In this document: positions 1 through 6,562 of the stretch, piece after piece
Position numbering within the stretch: the stretch's first letter is position 1
How the letters are laid out: every line of letters begins with the position of its first letter
NCBI GenBank assembly: GCA_947452325.1
Contig: CANGCZ010000085.1
Coordinates: forward strand, 1 to 6,962
Direction: 5' to 3'
DNA from: Comamonadaceae bacterium
GTDB lineage: Bacteria; Pseudomonadota; Gammaproteobacteria; Burkholderiales; Burkholderiaceae_C
Length of the DNA stretch: 6,962 nt
Position numbers and translations under genes: made by a program
The notes under the pieces: generated by a model
Told to the model about the DNA's origin: nothing
Databases searched by the model: none
The model's input: the letters and a program-made list of their open reading frames with translations, nothing else

Positions 1-3000
1 AAGGCTGGCATCAAGCCCTTGATTGGTTGTGAGGTGTCTCTCACTATGCCGGGTGTGAATGCAGTTTCAGAAGCTTCCAAAGTACTTTTATTGGCGGCCA
101 ATGAAACGGGCTATCACAATTTGTGTAAATTATTGACGACTTACTGGGTGGTTCAGGACGAAAAAACACAAGCTGTTTTGAACTGGAGTGACCTGCAAAA
201 ATTTCGCGATGGACTCGTGCTGTTGTCAGGGGCGCAAGCCGGTCCATTAGGCATGGCGCTGAATGCCGGACAAATGAACCGCGCTGAAGCCTTGGCTTTG
301 GAGTTTGCCCAGGTATTCCAAGGCAACTTTTACATTGAATTGCAGCGCTGCGGCCGCGTTGATGATGAGTTGTACATATCTCAGGCGGTTGAATTGGCTT
401 CTCGATTGCAGTTACCAGTTGTTGCCACGCATGCAATTCAATACCTGAATGCTGATGATTTTGAAGCGCATGAAGCCAGGGTATGCATTGCCAACGGTGA
501 AATTCTCGGTAATCCAAAGCGCTTGAAACGATTTACCCGAGACCAAAGTTTTCTGACACAAGCACAGATGTGTGCCTTGTTTGCAGATATTCCATCTGCC
601 ATTAACAATACCTTGGCCTTGGCTCAGAGATGTAATCTGAACTTTACCCTTGGTAAGCCGCAATTGCCTGCATTTCCCACGCCTGTCGTCAATGGACAGC
701 CGCTGGCAGTAGATGTGTATTTCAGGGAAATTTCTTTCAAAGGTCTGGAACAGCGGCTGATCAGCCTTTATCCGGACCCGCAATTGCGACAAACAAAAGC
801 CGCCCTCTACGAAGAGCGGTTGGAATTCGAAATAGCCACGATTTTAAAAATGGGCTTTCCTGGCTATTTTTTAATTGTCAGTGATTTCATCAACTGGGCA
901 AAGAAAAACGCCTGCCCTGTCGGGCCGGGAAGGGGGTCAGGCGCCGGCTCTTTGGTCGCTTATGCCTTGAGCATCACAGACTTGGATCCCTTGCAGTACA
1001 ACCTGCTGTTTGAGCGGTTTCTCAATCCAGAGCGTGTATCAATGCCCGACTTTGATATTGACTTTTGTCAGCTCAATCGAGATCGTGTCATTGATTATGT
1101 GAAAAATCAGTACGGCAAAGAAGCTGTCAGCCAGATAGTTACCTTTGGCACGATGGCAGCCCGAGCGGCCATTCGAGATGTAGGTCGCACTTTAGACATG
1201 AGCTACACATTCTGCGATGGCTTGTCCAAGTTAATTTCAAACAAACCGGGCCAACCGATGACCATCGCCATGGCTCTGGCGCAAGAACCGGTGCTGGCCA
1301 AACGCTACGAGCAGGAAGATGAAGTCAAAATCCTGTTGAACTTGGCACAAAAACTCGAAGGCCTGGCCAGAAACATCGGTATGCATGCGGGTGGAGTTTT
1401 GATAGCACCCGGCAAGCTGACAGATTTTTGCCCTCTTTACCAGCAGCCCGGCAGCCCCGCTGCAGTCAGTCAATTTGATAAGGACGATGTTGAGGCCATC
1501 GGCTTGGTCAAATTTGACTTTCTGGGTCTTGCGACGCTGACGATTCTTGAGAAGGCCAAGAATTTGGTGATCGAACGCTATCCTGAGCATGCCAATTTCA
1601 ACTATGAAACCATTCCCCTGAACGATGAAAAAACATACGCCTTGTTTTCAAAAGGGAAAACGGAAGCGGTGTTTCAATTTGAAAGTCGTGGAATGCAGGC
1701 CATGCTGCGTGACGCCAAGCCTACCCGGCTCGAAGATTTGATCGTTTTGAACGCCTTGTTCAGACCTGGCCCCATGAGTTTGATTCCAAGTTTTGTAGCC
1801 CGCAAGCACGGCCGTGAAACTGTTGAATACCCGCATCCCTTGGCCGAATCCATACTTTCCGAGACTTACGGCATCATGGTTTACCAAGAGCAAGTGATGC
1901 AAATTGCCCAAGTCTTGGGAGGATATTCACTCGGCGGTGCGGACTTGTTGCGCCGCGCCATGGGAAAGAAAAAAGCCGATGAAATGGCGTTACACCGCTC
2001 TGTATTCCGAGAAGGCGCGGCCAAAAATCAGATTGCCACGGAACAAGCGGATGCGATTTTTGATTTGATGGAGGAATTTGCGGGTTATGGCTTTAACAAG
2101 TCACATGCCGCAGCCTATTCGCTTCTGGCCTATCACACCGCGTGGTTGAAGGTCCATTTCCCGGCTGAATTTTTCAGCGCCAATATGACGGTGGAAATGG
2201 ACGATACAGACAAATTGAAGATTCTTTTTGACGATGCGACAGACATGGGCATTGGCTTTGAGCATCCGGACATCAACACCGGTGAGTACGAGTTCAAGCC
2301 TGTTTCTAAAAACACCATCCGCTACGGCCTAGGCGCTGTCAAAGGAACGGGTAAGGCCGCCATTGAGGCCATCTGCGAAGACCGGTCAATAAACGGTAGA
2401 TTCTCCAGCCTGTTCGATTTTTGCGTTCGCATTGACCGAAGCCGCATCAACCGCAGAACAGTAGAGGCATTGATCAAGGCAGGTGCTTTCGATTGCGTAT
2501 GGAATAACCGTGCAGAGTTGCTTGCCTCGGTAGGACTGGCTTTTGAATTTGCACAATCTCAGGAGAACAATTCCAACCAAGGAGGGCTGTTTGACGCAGT
2601 CGATGAACACGGGTCCGGTACGTCTGCACCTGACATGGTCATGCACGCGCCTTGGGGGGGGCGGGAACAATTGACGTTTGAAAAATCAGCTTTGGGTTTT
2701 CATTTGTCAGGCCATTTATTCGATGAAGCAGAGGCTGAAGTAAGAAAATTTGTCAAAACCAGATTGTCTGAATTGACTGAAAGCCGCGATCCTCAATGGG
2801 CAGCCGGTATTGTGCGAAGCGAAAGATCGATACCTACAGCCAAGGGAAAGCTGAATATTTTTGTGTTGGATGACGGCAGTTGCTCGCTGGAGATCACCGC
2901 TGATGAAGCTGTTTTCACGCGATTACGGCCTTTACTGCGTGAAGATCAGCTCGTTATCTGCCTTCTTAAAGTTCAAAATGACAGGCGCAGTGGCGGCTTG

Positions 3001-3309
3001 AGAATGTCGCTGAGTGATGCGCTGGATTTGTCTTCTGCAAGATGTCGTTTCGGCAAGTACCTGAAAATCACATTAGCTGAACAAGACTGTGCACAGCCTG
3101 TTCTTTGCAACCAATTGGTGTCTTCGATCAGACAATCCGCTCAAACAAACTTATCTGACGGGCTGCCTGTGAGATTACATTTGTTGCTGGCAGAAACTGA
3201 AGTCGATCTTCAATTGGGTGAGAAGGCCCATATTCACCCTAGCGATGAAGTATTGTCTGCTTTGAGCGAACTCTTACCGGTGAATGATTCAATGATTGTT
3301 TACGAATAA
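1..3309 (+). CDS. dnaE: DNA polymerase III subunit alpha, 5'-truncated by the window edge
   Basis: Catalytic subunit of the replicative polymerase, acting with the epsilon proofreader, the beta clamp and the clamp loader at the fork. Frame 1 is open from the first base: codons 1-6 read KAGIKP, which aligns near residue 59 of E. coli DnaE, so about 60 residues are missing and the full protein would be near 1,160 aa, normal for the family. Numbering codons from base 1: the rest of the PHP domain covers about 1-220; the polymerase core has PDFDIDF with D350, D352 and D354 (1048-1062) and the third catalytic aspartate D506 in VKFDFLG (1516-1518). A helix-hairpin-helix region lies around 770-830, a likely clamp-binding QGGLF at 860-864, an OB fold at about 940-1005, and the tau-binding tail ends at VYE. 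The PHP metal ligands look partly lost. An uninterrupted run of eight G lies at 2654-2661. The frame is otherwise intact. Identity is very secure. Confidence 0.98.
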   Translation, partial: KAGIKPLIGCEVSLTMPGVNAVSEASKVLLLAANETGYHNLCKLLTTYWVVQDEKTQAVLNWSDLQKFRDGLVLLSGAQAGPLGMALNAGQMNRAEALALEFAQVFQGNFYIELQRCGRVDDELYISQAVELASRLQLPVVATHAIQYLNADDFEAHEARVCIANGEILGNPKRLKRFTRDQSFLTQAQMCALFADIPSAINNTLALAQRCNLNFTLGKPQLPAFPTPVVNGQPLAVDVYFREISFKGLEQRLISLYPDPQLRQTKAALYEERLEFEIATILKMGFPGYFLIVSDFINWAKKNACPVGPGRGSGAGSLVAYALSITDLDPLQYNLLFERFLNPERVSMPDFDIDFCQLNRDRVIDYVKNQYGKEAVSQIVTFGTMAARAAIRDVGRTLDMSYTFCDGLSKLISNKPGQPMTIAMALAQEPVLAKRYEQEDEVKILLNLAQKLEGLARNIGMHAGGVLIAPGKLTDFCPLYQQPGSPAAVSQFDKDDVEAIGLVKFDFLGLATLTILEKAKNLVIERYPEHANFNYETIPLNDEKTYALFSKGKTEAVFQFESRGMQAMLRDAKPTRLEDLIVLNALFRPGPMSLIPSFVARKHGRETVEYPHPLAESILSETYGIMVYQEQVMQIAQVLGGYSLGGADLLRRAMGKKKADEMALHRSVFREGAAKNQIATEQADAIFDLMEEFAGYGFNKSHAAAYSLLAYHTAWLKVHFPAEFFSANMTVEMDDTDKLKILFDDATDMGIGFEHPDINTGEYEFKPVSKNTIRYGLGAVKGTGKAAIEAICEDRSINGRFSSLFDFCVRIDRSRINRRTVEALIKAGAFDCVWNNRAELLASVGLAFEFAQSQENNSNQGGLFDAVDEHGSGTSAPDMVMHAPWGGREQLTFEKSALGFHLSGHLFDEAEAEVRKFVKTRLSELTESRDPQWAAGIVRSERSIPTAKGKLNIFVLDDGSCSLEITADEAVFTRLRPLLREDQLVICLLKVQNDRRSGGLRMSLSDALDLSSARCRFGKYLKITLAEQDCAQPVLCNQLVSSIRQSAQTNLSDGLPVRLHLLLAETEVDLQLGEKAHIHPSDEVLSALSELLPVNDSMIVYE
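2654..2661 (+). repeat. Eight-G homopolymer inside dnaE
   Basis: Eight consecutive G bases, followed by C and three more G, encode the end of W, two glycines and the start of R in the segment APWGGREQ. The run lies between the clamp-binding motif and the OB fold. The reading frame continues normally through it into the conserved ALGFHLSGHL segment, so the length as given is the in-frame one. One G more gives a stop at 2679-2681; one G fewer gives a stop at 2672-2674. Confidence 0.95.
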
Positions 3310-3312
3310 CAC

Positions 3313-3882
3313 ATGTTTTTCAATATTCCCACCGTCATGACCTGGACCAGAATTCTGGCTATACCGCTTCTGGTTTGGGTTTTTCGCTGGCCAATCAGCA
3401 TGGAAACGCGCAATCTGATTGCGACTTGCATGTTCGTGGTGTTTGCGCTGACCGATTGGCTGGATGGTTTTCTTGCACGCAAACTAAATCAAACCTCAGC
3501 CTTCGGTGCTTTTCTGGATCCAGTGGCAGACAAATTTCTGGTTTGCGCCAGTTTGTTGGTATTGGTGGATCTGAGCCGCGTAGATGTCATCGTTGCTTTA
3601 TTGATCATTGGTCGCGAAATCGCTGTTTCATCTTTGCGTGAGTGGATGGCTCAAATTGGCGCTTACAAAAGCGTTGCTGTTCACATGATCGGTAAGGTCA
3701 AAACCACGGTTCAAATGGTGGCTATTCCTTTTTTGCTGTTTGACGGCATGCTTTTTCAACTGCTTGACACCGGCTTCTGGGGACAGATCCTCATATGGAT
3801 TTCCGCTATTTTGACTATTTGGTCTATGGTTTTTTACTTGCAAAAAGCCATTCCCCACATCAAAGCCAATATGCAGCAATGA
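3313..3882 (+). CDS. pgsA: CDP-diacylglycerol--glycerol-3-phosphate 3-phosphatidyltransferase
   Basis: Inner-membrane enzyme that joins CDP-diacylglycerol and glycerol 3-phosphate to give phosphatidylglycerol phosphate and CMP, the committed step to phosphatidylglycerol and cardiolipin. The 189-aa length is normal. The complete CDP-alcohol phosphatidyltransferase signature D-x2-DG-x2-AR-x8-G-x3-D-x3-D is present: D48, D51, G52, A55, R56, G65, D69 and D73. The N-terminus (MFFNIPTVMTWTR), REIAVSSLREWMA at 101-113 and GKVKTTVQMVA at 127-137 closely match E. coli PgsA. Hydrophobic stretches at about 12-25, 34-50, 75-100 (probably two helices), 133-147 and 158-176 fit a polytopic protein. The ATG is three bases after the dnaE stop and has no clear Shine-Dalgarno sequence, so translational coupling to dnaE is likely (inference). 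In many beta- and gammaproteobacteria pgsA follows uvrC, so this neighbour is notable. Confidence 0.96.
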   Translation: MFFNIPTVMTWTRILAIPLLVWVFRWPISMETRNLIATCMFVVFALTDWLDGFLARKLNQTSAFGAFLDPVADKFLVCASLLVLVDLSRVDVIVALLIIGREIAVSSLREWMAQIGAYKSVAVHMIGKVKTTVQMVAIPFLLFDGMLFQLLDTGFWGQILIWISAILTIWSMVFYLQKAIPHIKANMQQ

Positions 3883-3914
3883 AGTCTGCCTAGGTGGTGT
3901 TGTGAAACCTACTA

Positions 3915-3990
3915 GAATGCGTCAGTACGCCAACAAGAGACCAGTGCACTTTTAAAGCTGTCTGTTGAAGTCCTAGCGCTGAATGCGTCA
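3915..3990. repeat. 10-bp direct repeat pair upstream of hupB
   Basis: The ten bases GAATGCGTCA occur exactly twice, at 3915-3924 and 3981-3990, 66 bp apart start to start. Each copy is preceded within a few bases by CCTA (3908-3911 and 3972-3975). Both lie in the 193-base region between pgsA and hupB, which holds no gene, and the second falls in the spacer of the candidate hupB promoter. A role as a protein-binding site is a guess. Confidence 0.6.
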
Positions 3991-3994
3991 TGAT
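3965..3994 (+). promoter_or_regulatory. Weak candidate sigma-70 promoter for hupB
   Basis: TTGAAG (3965-3970, four of six to TTGACA) is followed after 18 bases by CATGAT (3989-3994, four of six to TATAAT). It would give a leader of roughly 75 bases before the hupB GTG. A promoter is expected in this gap because hupB normally needs strong expression and the gap is long, but this pair is poor. A lone TAGAAT at 3913-3918 lacks a good -35 partner. Treat the exact position as uncertain. Confidence 0.22.
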
Positions 3995-4063
3995 TGAAAC
4001 CAAGCTCTTTTCAAGTGCCTTCTCAAATCTCATTTCTCAACCAATCAAATTACACCTGTAGTC

Positions 4064-4070
4064 AAGGGGA
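4064..4070 (+). promoter_or_regulatory. Ribosome binding site of hupB
   Basis: AAGGGGA lies five bases before GTG at 4076 and fixes that GTG as the start. It gives the canonical HU N-terminus MNKTELIEHI. No ATG in this frame nearby would preserve it. Confidence 0.85.
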
Positions 4071-4075
4071 TCTTT

Positions 4076-4348
4076 GTGAATAAAACTGAACTGATTGAAC
4101 ATATCGCAGCAGAAGCTGATATTTCCAAGGCCGCTGCAACACGCGCCCTCGAATCTATGCTTGAAGCTGTCAAAAATACCCTTAAAAAAGGCGACTCTAT
4201 TTCTTTGGTCGGATTTGGAACTTTTGAAGTGACCAAGCGCGCAGCACGTGATGGCCGCAATCCAGCCACCGGCGCTTCCATCAAAATCAAAGAAGCCACT
4301 GTTCCTAAATTTCGTCCTGGCAAAGCACTGAAAGATGCCTTGAACTAA
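4076..4348 (+). CDS. hupB: DNA-binding protein HU
   Basis: Small nucleoid-associated protein that binds and bends DNA without strong sequence preference as a dimer; it affects chromosome compaction, replication initiation and repair. The 90-aa length is exactly that of the family. The N-terminal helical dimerisation part covers about 1-40. The HU/IHF signature runs through GFGTFEVTKRAARDGRNPATG (46-66), with the DNA-intercalating proline at P63 at the tip of the beta arm. The protein ends with the usual KFRPGKALKDALN. The MNKTEL start and general composition favour HU over IHF alpha or beta. The start codon is GTG, backed by a good Shine-Dalgarno sequence. The stop is 15 bases before tRNA-Val with no terminator or promoter between them, so the two are probably cotranscribed and end at the hairpin at 4447-4476. 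Confidence 0.97.
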   Translation: MNKTELIEHIAAEADISKAAATRALESMLEAVKNTLKKGDSISLVGFGTFEVTKRAARDGRNPATGASIKIKEATVPKFRPGKALKDALN

Positions 4349-4363
4349 GATGCGGTTTCGGTG

Positions 4364-4439
4364 GGGTGCTTAGCTCAGTTGGTAGAGCGGCGCCCTTACA
4401 AGGCGTAGGTCGGCGGTTCGAGCCCGTCAGCACCCACCA
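4364..4439 (+). tRNA. tRNA-Val (anticodon UAC)
   Basis: A complete 76-base cloverleaf with encoded CCA. The acceptor stem pairs GGGTGCT (4364-4370) with AGCACCC (4429-4435), followed by discriminator A and CCA. The D stem is GCTC/GAGC. The anticodon stem GCGCC/GGCGT carries the loop CTTACAA with TAC at 4397-4399, which reads valine GUA and, with the usual U34 modification, other GUN codons. The T arm is GGCGG-TTCGAGC-CCGTC. It sits 15 bases after hupB and 7 bases before the terminator stem, so it is probably released from the hupB transcript by RNase P and 3' processing. Confidence 0.98.
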
Positions 4440-4446
4440 CCCACTT

Positions 4447-4476
4447 AGGCGAACGTTGTTCGCCTTTTTATTTTTT
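4447..4476 (+). terminator. Strong intrinsic terminator after tRNA-Val
   Basis: AGGCGAAC (4447-4454) pairs perfectly with GTTCGCCT (4458-4465) around the loop GTT; the stem is followed by TTTTTATTTTTT (4465-4476). It is the natural end of the hupB-tRNA-Val unit. The T-tract ends only 16 bases before the ppiD start codon. Confidence 0.93.
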
Positions 4477-4492
4477 GACCACGAGCCAGAAC

Positions 4493-6406
4493 ATGTTTGA
4501 TTTCATTCGCGATCACAAAAAGATCATGCAGATTCTGCTGATCATTCTTATTTTCCCTTCCTTTGTTTTATTCGGTATTGACGGTTACAAGCGTTTTCAA
4601 AGCAAGGGAGACGTTGTCGCGACTGTGAATGGTGTTGACATCACCAAGGAAGAGTGGGAGCAGTCGCATAAAAATGAAGTGACTCGCATGCGTGCATCCA
4701 TGCCAAACATGGACATGGCCATGTTCGATTCGCCCGCGATGAAATACGGTGTACTCGAGAGAATGGTGCAGACCCGTGTGCTTGAGTCAAGCGCAAAAAA
4801 ATTGAATCTCAAGGTGTCTGATCAGCGCGTAGCACTTGCCATTTCAGGAATTGAGGGGCTAGCGGGTATCAAAAAACCAGATGGCAGTTTGGATATTGAA
4901 AAATACAAACAACTTTTGGCCAGTCAGGGAATGACACCTGACACTTTTGAAAATCGCATGCGCGGTGAAGTGGCTATGCGCCAAGTCGTCAATGGTGTCA
5001 CTCAAAGCGGTGTCACTTTTCCGGCGCAAATCGATGTTGCCCTGGATTCCTTTTACCAACAACGCGAAATTCAAATTGCTATTTTTTCCGCATCTGATTT
5101 TCTTGCTCAGGCAAAACCCTCTGACGAGGATGTGAACAAATTTTTTGCGGTTCACAAAAACGAATACCAATCGGCAGAGTCAGCAGACATCGAATACGTA
5201 GTTTTAAGCCTTGATGCCATTGAGAAAAATATTTCAATCAATGATGCTGACCTTAAAGCTTATTTCGAGCAAAACCAAGCTAGCCTGACTGCCAAAGAAG
5301 AACGCCGCGCCAGCCACATATTGATCAACGCATCCTCATCTGCAAGTGATGCCGACAAACAAAAAGCACGTGAGAAAGCGCAGTCCCTGCTTGACGCAAT
5401 CAAGAAAAATCCTTCCTCTTTCGCAGAAGTCGCTAAAAAGAATTCTCAAGATCCTGGTTCTGCTGTGAAAGGCGGAGACCTTGGTTTCTTTGCCCGTGGC
5501 GCCATGGTCAAACCGTTTGAGGATGCTGCTTATGCTTTGAAAAAGGATGAAATCAGCGGCTTGGTTCAATCCGATTTCGGTTTTCACATCATTCAATTGA
5601 CAGACATCAAATCAGCAGCCACTTCAGATTTCAACCAGTTGCGCCCTGTGTTAGAAAAAGAACTCAAGAATCAGCAGGCTCGCAAGCAATTTGCTGAAAT
5701 GGCCGAACAGTTCTCCAATCTCGTGTATGAGCAGTCAGACAGTTTCAAACCCGTTGTGGGCAAATTAAAGCTTGATATCCAAACTGCACAAAATGTGACC
5801 AAAGAAGTCAAATCAGACCCTAAATTGCCTTGGACAAATGCGAACCTGCTCAAGTCTTTGTTCTCTGCCGACAGTATCAAAAATTTGCGAAATACCGAAG
5901 CCATTGAAACAGGACCGAACCAGTTGGTTGCCGCCCGTATCACCAAACACTTTCCAGCCAAGCAGATTCCCTTGGAAGAAATCAAGCCCATGATTGTTCA
6001 GGCTGTGCTGGTTCAAAAAGCCCTTGAATTAGCCAAAGAAAACGGCAAGTCTAAACTTGACGATTGGAAGAAAGCACCCGAAAAAGCTGAACTGCAGTCT
6101 CCGTTGGTGCTTAGCCGAGAGCAAAACCTGAATTTGCCAAGCAATTTGGTCGACGAGGCCATGAGAGCAAGTACTGCTAAATTACCCATATTGATTGGTG
6201 TGGATTTAGGCTCTAGAGGTTATGGCATTGTCAAAGTCAATAAAGTTCTCGAGAACAATACCCAAGCCAAATCAACTCAATTGCGTGAACGATTTGTCAA
6301 ATCATGGGCAACTGCGGAAAATTTAGCTTATTACGCTTATTTGAAAGAGTTGTTGAAGGCCTCCATCAAAGAGCCTGCTCCGCCAGACAACCGAAACACA
6401 AAATAA
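4493..6406 (+). CDS. ppiD: PpiD-type membrane-anchored periplasmic chaperone with SurA_N and parvulin domains
   Basis: Assists folding of proteins leaving the Sec translocon at the periplasmic face of the inner membrane. From ATG 4493 the protein has 637 aa, usual for PpiD. Residues 1-10 (MFDFIRDHKK) are cytoplasmic; about 11-32 form one transmembrane anchor ending FGIDGY; a SurA_N-like chaperone region covers about 35-195. The parvulin domain at about 270-372 has the family hallmarks: RASHILI with H275, SQDPGSAVKGGDLGFF (318-333), MVKPFEDAAY and FGFHIIQL with H365. A PpiD-like C-terminal region follows. I chose ATG 4493 because MFDFIR is the usual start in Burkholderiales and a weak GAG lies seven bases upstream; the in-frame TTG at 4475 sits in the terminator T-tract. 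Both active-site histidines are kept, unlike in E. coli PpiD. It is flanked by two tRNA genes. No obvious promoter of its own is visible. Confidence 0.92.
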   Translation: MFDFIRDHKKIMQILLIILIFPSFVLFGIDGYKRFQSKGDVVATVNGVDITKEEWEQSHKNEVTRMRASMPNMDMAMFDSPAMKYGVLERMVQTRVLESSAKKLNLKVSDQRVALAISGIEGLAGIKKPDGSLDIEKYKQLLASQGMTPDTFENRMRGEVAMRQVVNGVTQSGVTFPAQIDVALDSFYQQREIQIAIFSASDFLAQAKPSDEDVNKFFAVHKNEYQSAESADIEYVVLSLDAIEKNISINDADLKAYFEQNQASLTAKEERRASHILINASSSASDADKQKAREKAQSLLDAIKKNPSSFAEVAKKNSQDPGSAVKGGDLGFFARGAMVKPFEDAAYALKKDEISGLVQSDFGFHIIQLTDIKSAATSDFNQLRPVLEKELKNQQARKQFAEMAEQFSNLVYEQSDSFKPVVGKLKLDIQTAQNVTKEVKSDPKLPWTNANLLKSLFSADSIKNLRNTEAIETGPNQLVAARITKHFPAKQIPLEEIKPMIVQAVLVQKALELAKENGKSKLDDWKKAPEKAELQSPLVLSREQNLNLPSNLVDEAMRASTAKLPILIGVDLGSRGYGIVKVNKVLENNTQAKSTQLRERFVKSWATAENLAYYAYLKELLKASIKEPAPPDNRNTK

Positions 6407-6411
6407 GACAG

Positions 6412-6440
6412 TCAGCATTTTTTCAATTGCTGGCTATAAT
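6412..6440 (+). promoter_or_regulatory. Candidate promoter of tRNA-His
   Basis: A perfect -10 box TATAAT lies at 6435-6440. At the standard 17-base spacing stands TCAGCA (6412-6417), only three of six to TTGACA, so the promoter relies on its -10. Transcription would start near 6447, leaving only about two bases before the G-1 of tRNA-His. The region from -35 to -10 can also fold: GTCAGCA (6411-6417) pairs with TGCTGGC (6428-6434), with one G-T pair. Confidence 0.55.
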
Positions 6441-6448
6441 AAGACAGC

Positions 6449-6525
6449 GGTGGCTGTAGCTCAGTTGGTAGAGTCCAGGATTGTGATTCCTGTTGTCGTG
6501 GGTTCGAGCCCCATCAGCCACCCCA
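6449..6525 (+). tRNA. tRNA-His (anticodon GUG)
   Basis: A complete cloverleaf with the histidine-specific extra G-1 (6449) opposite C73 (6522) and encoded CCA (6523-6525). The acceptor stem pairs GTGGCTG (6450-6456) with CAGCCAC (6515-6521). The D stem is GCTC/GAGT and the anticodon stem CAGGA/TCCTG carries loop TTGTGAT with GTG at 6483-6485. The T arm is GTGGG-TTCGAGC-CCCAT. G-1:C73 is the main identity element for histidyl-tRNA synthetase. No terminator follows before the aminotransferase, so the two are probably cotranscribed. Confidence 0.98.
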
Positions 6526-6551
6526 ATTTATCCCTTTCATACTGAATTAAC

Positions 6552-6555
6552 GGAG
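6552..6555 (+). promoter_or_regulatory. Ribosome binding site of the aminotransferase
   Basis: GGAG lies seven bases before ATG 6563, a standard spacing, and sets that start. It falls in the 37-base gap between tRNA-His and the gene. Confidence 0.8.
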
Positions 6556-6562
6556 CTTTCAA

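Noticed and set aside
19..21. TTG at 19 as the real start of dnaE
   Set aside because: The frame is open from base 1 and the upstream codons KAGIKP match conserved DnaE sequence; the gene simply begins outside the window.
44..792. Overlapping minus-strand open frames opposite dnaE (and similar ones opposite pgsA, hupB and ppiD)
   Set aside because: Their translations resemble no family I know, lack convincing ribosome sites, and lie opposite strongly conserved coding sequence.
3375..3641. 88-codon + strand frame within pgsA
   Set aside because: It lies in another frame of a fully conserved pgsA, and its translation has no recognisable features.
3917..3955. 12-codon frame MRQYANKRPVHF before hupB as a leader peptide
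   Set aside because: No Shine-Dalgarno sequence, no regulatory codon run, and no paired attenuator hairpin.
4475..4492. Extending ppiD upstream to the in-frame TTG at 4475
   Set aside because: The TTG overlaps the terminator T-tract, has no Shine-Dalgarno sequence, and the extra residues (MTTSQN) are not part of the usual MFDFIR start.
4993..5018. Short direct repeat GGTGTCACT within ppiD
   Set aside because: It encodes two GVT tripeptides in ordinary coding sequence and has no flanking structure.
6411..6440. Hairpin after ppiD as an intrinsic terminator
   Set aside because: The T run is in the loop, not after the stem, and the stem is followed by TATAATAAG.
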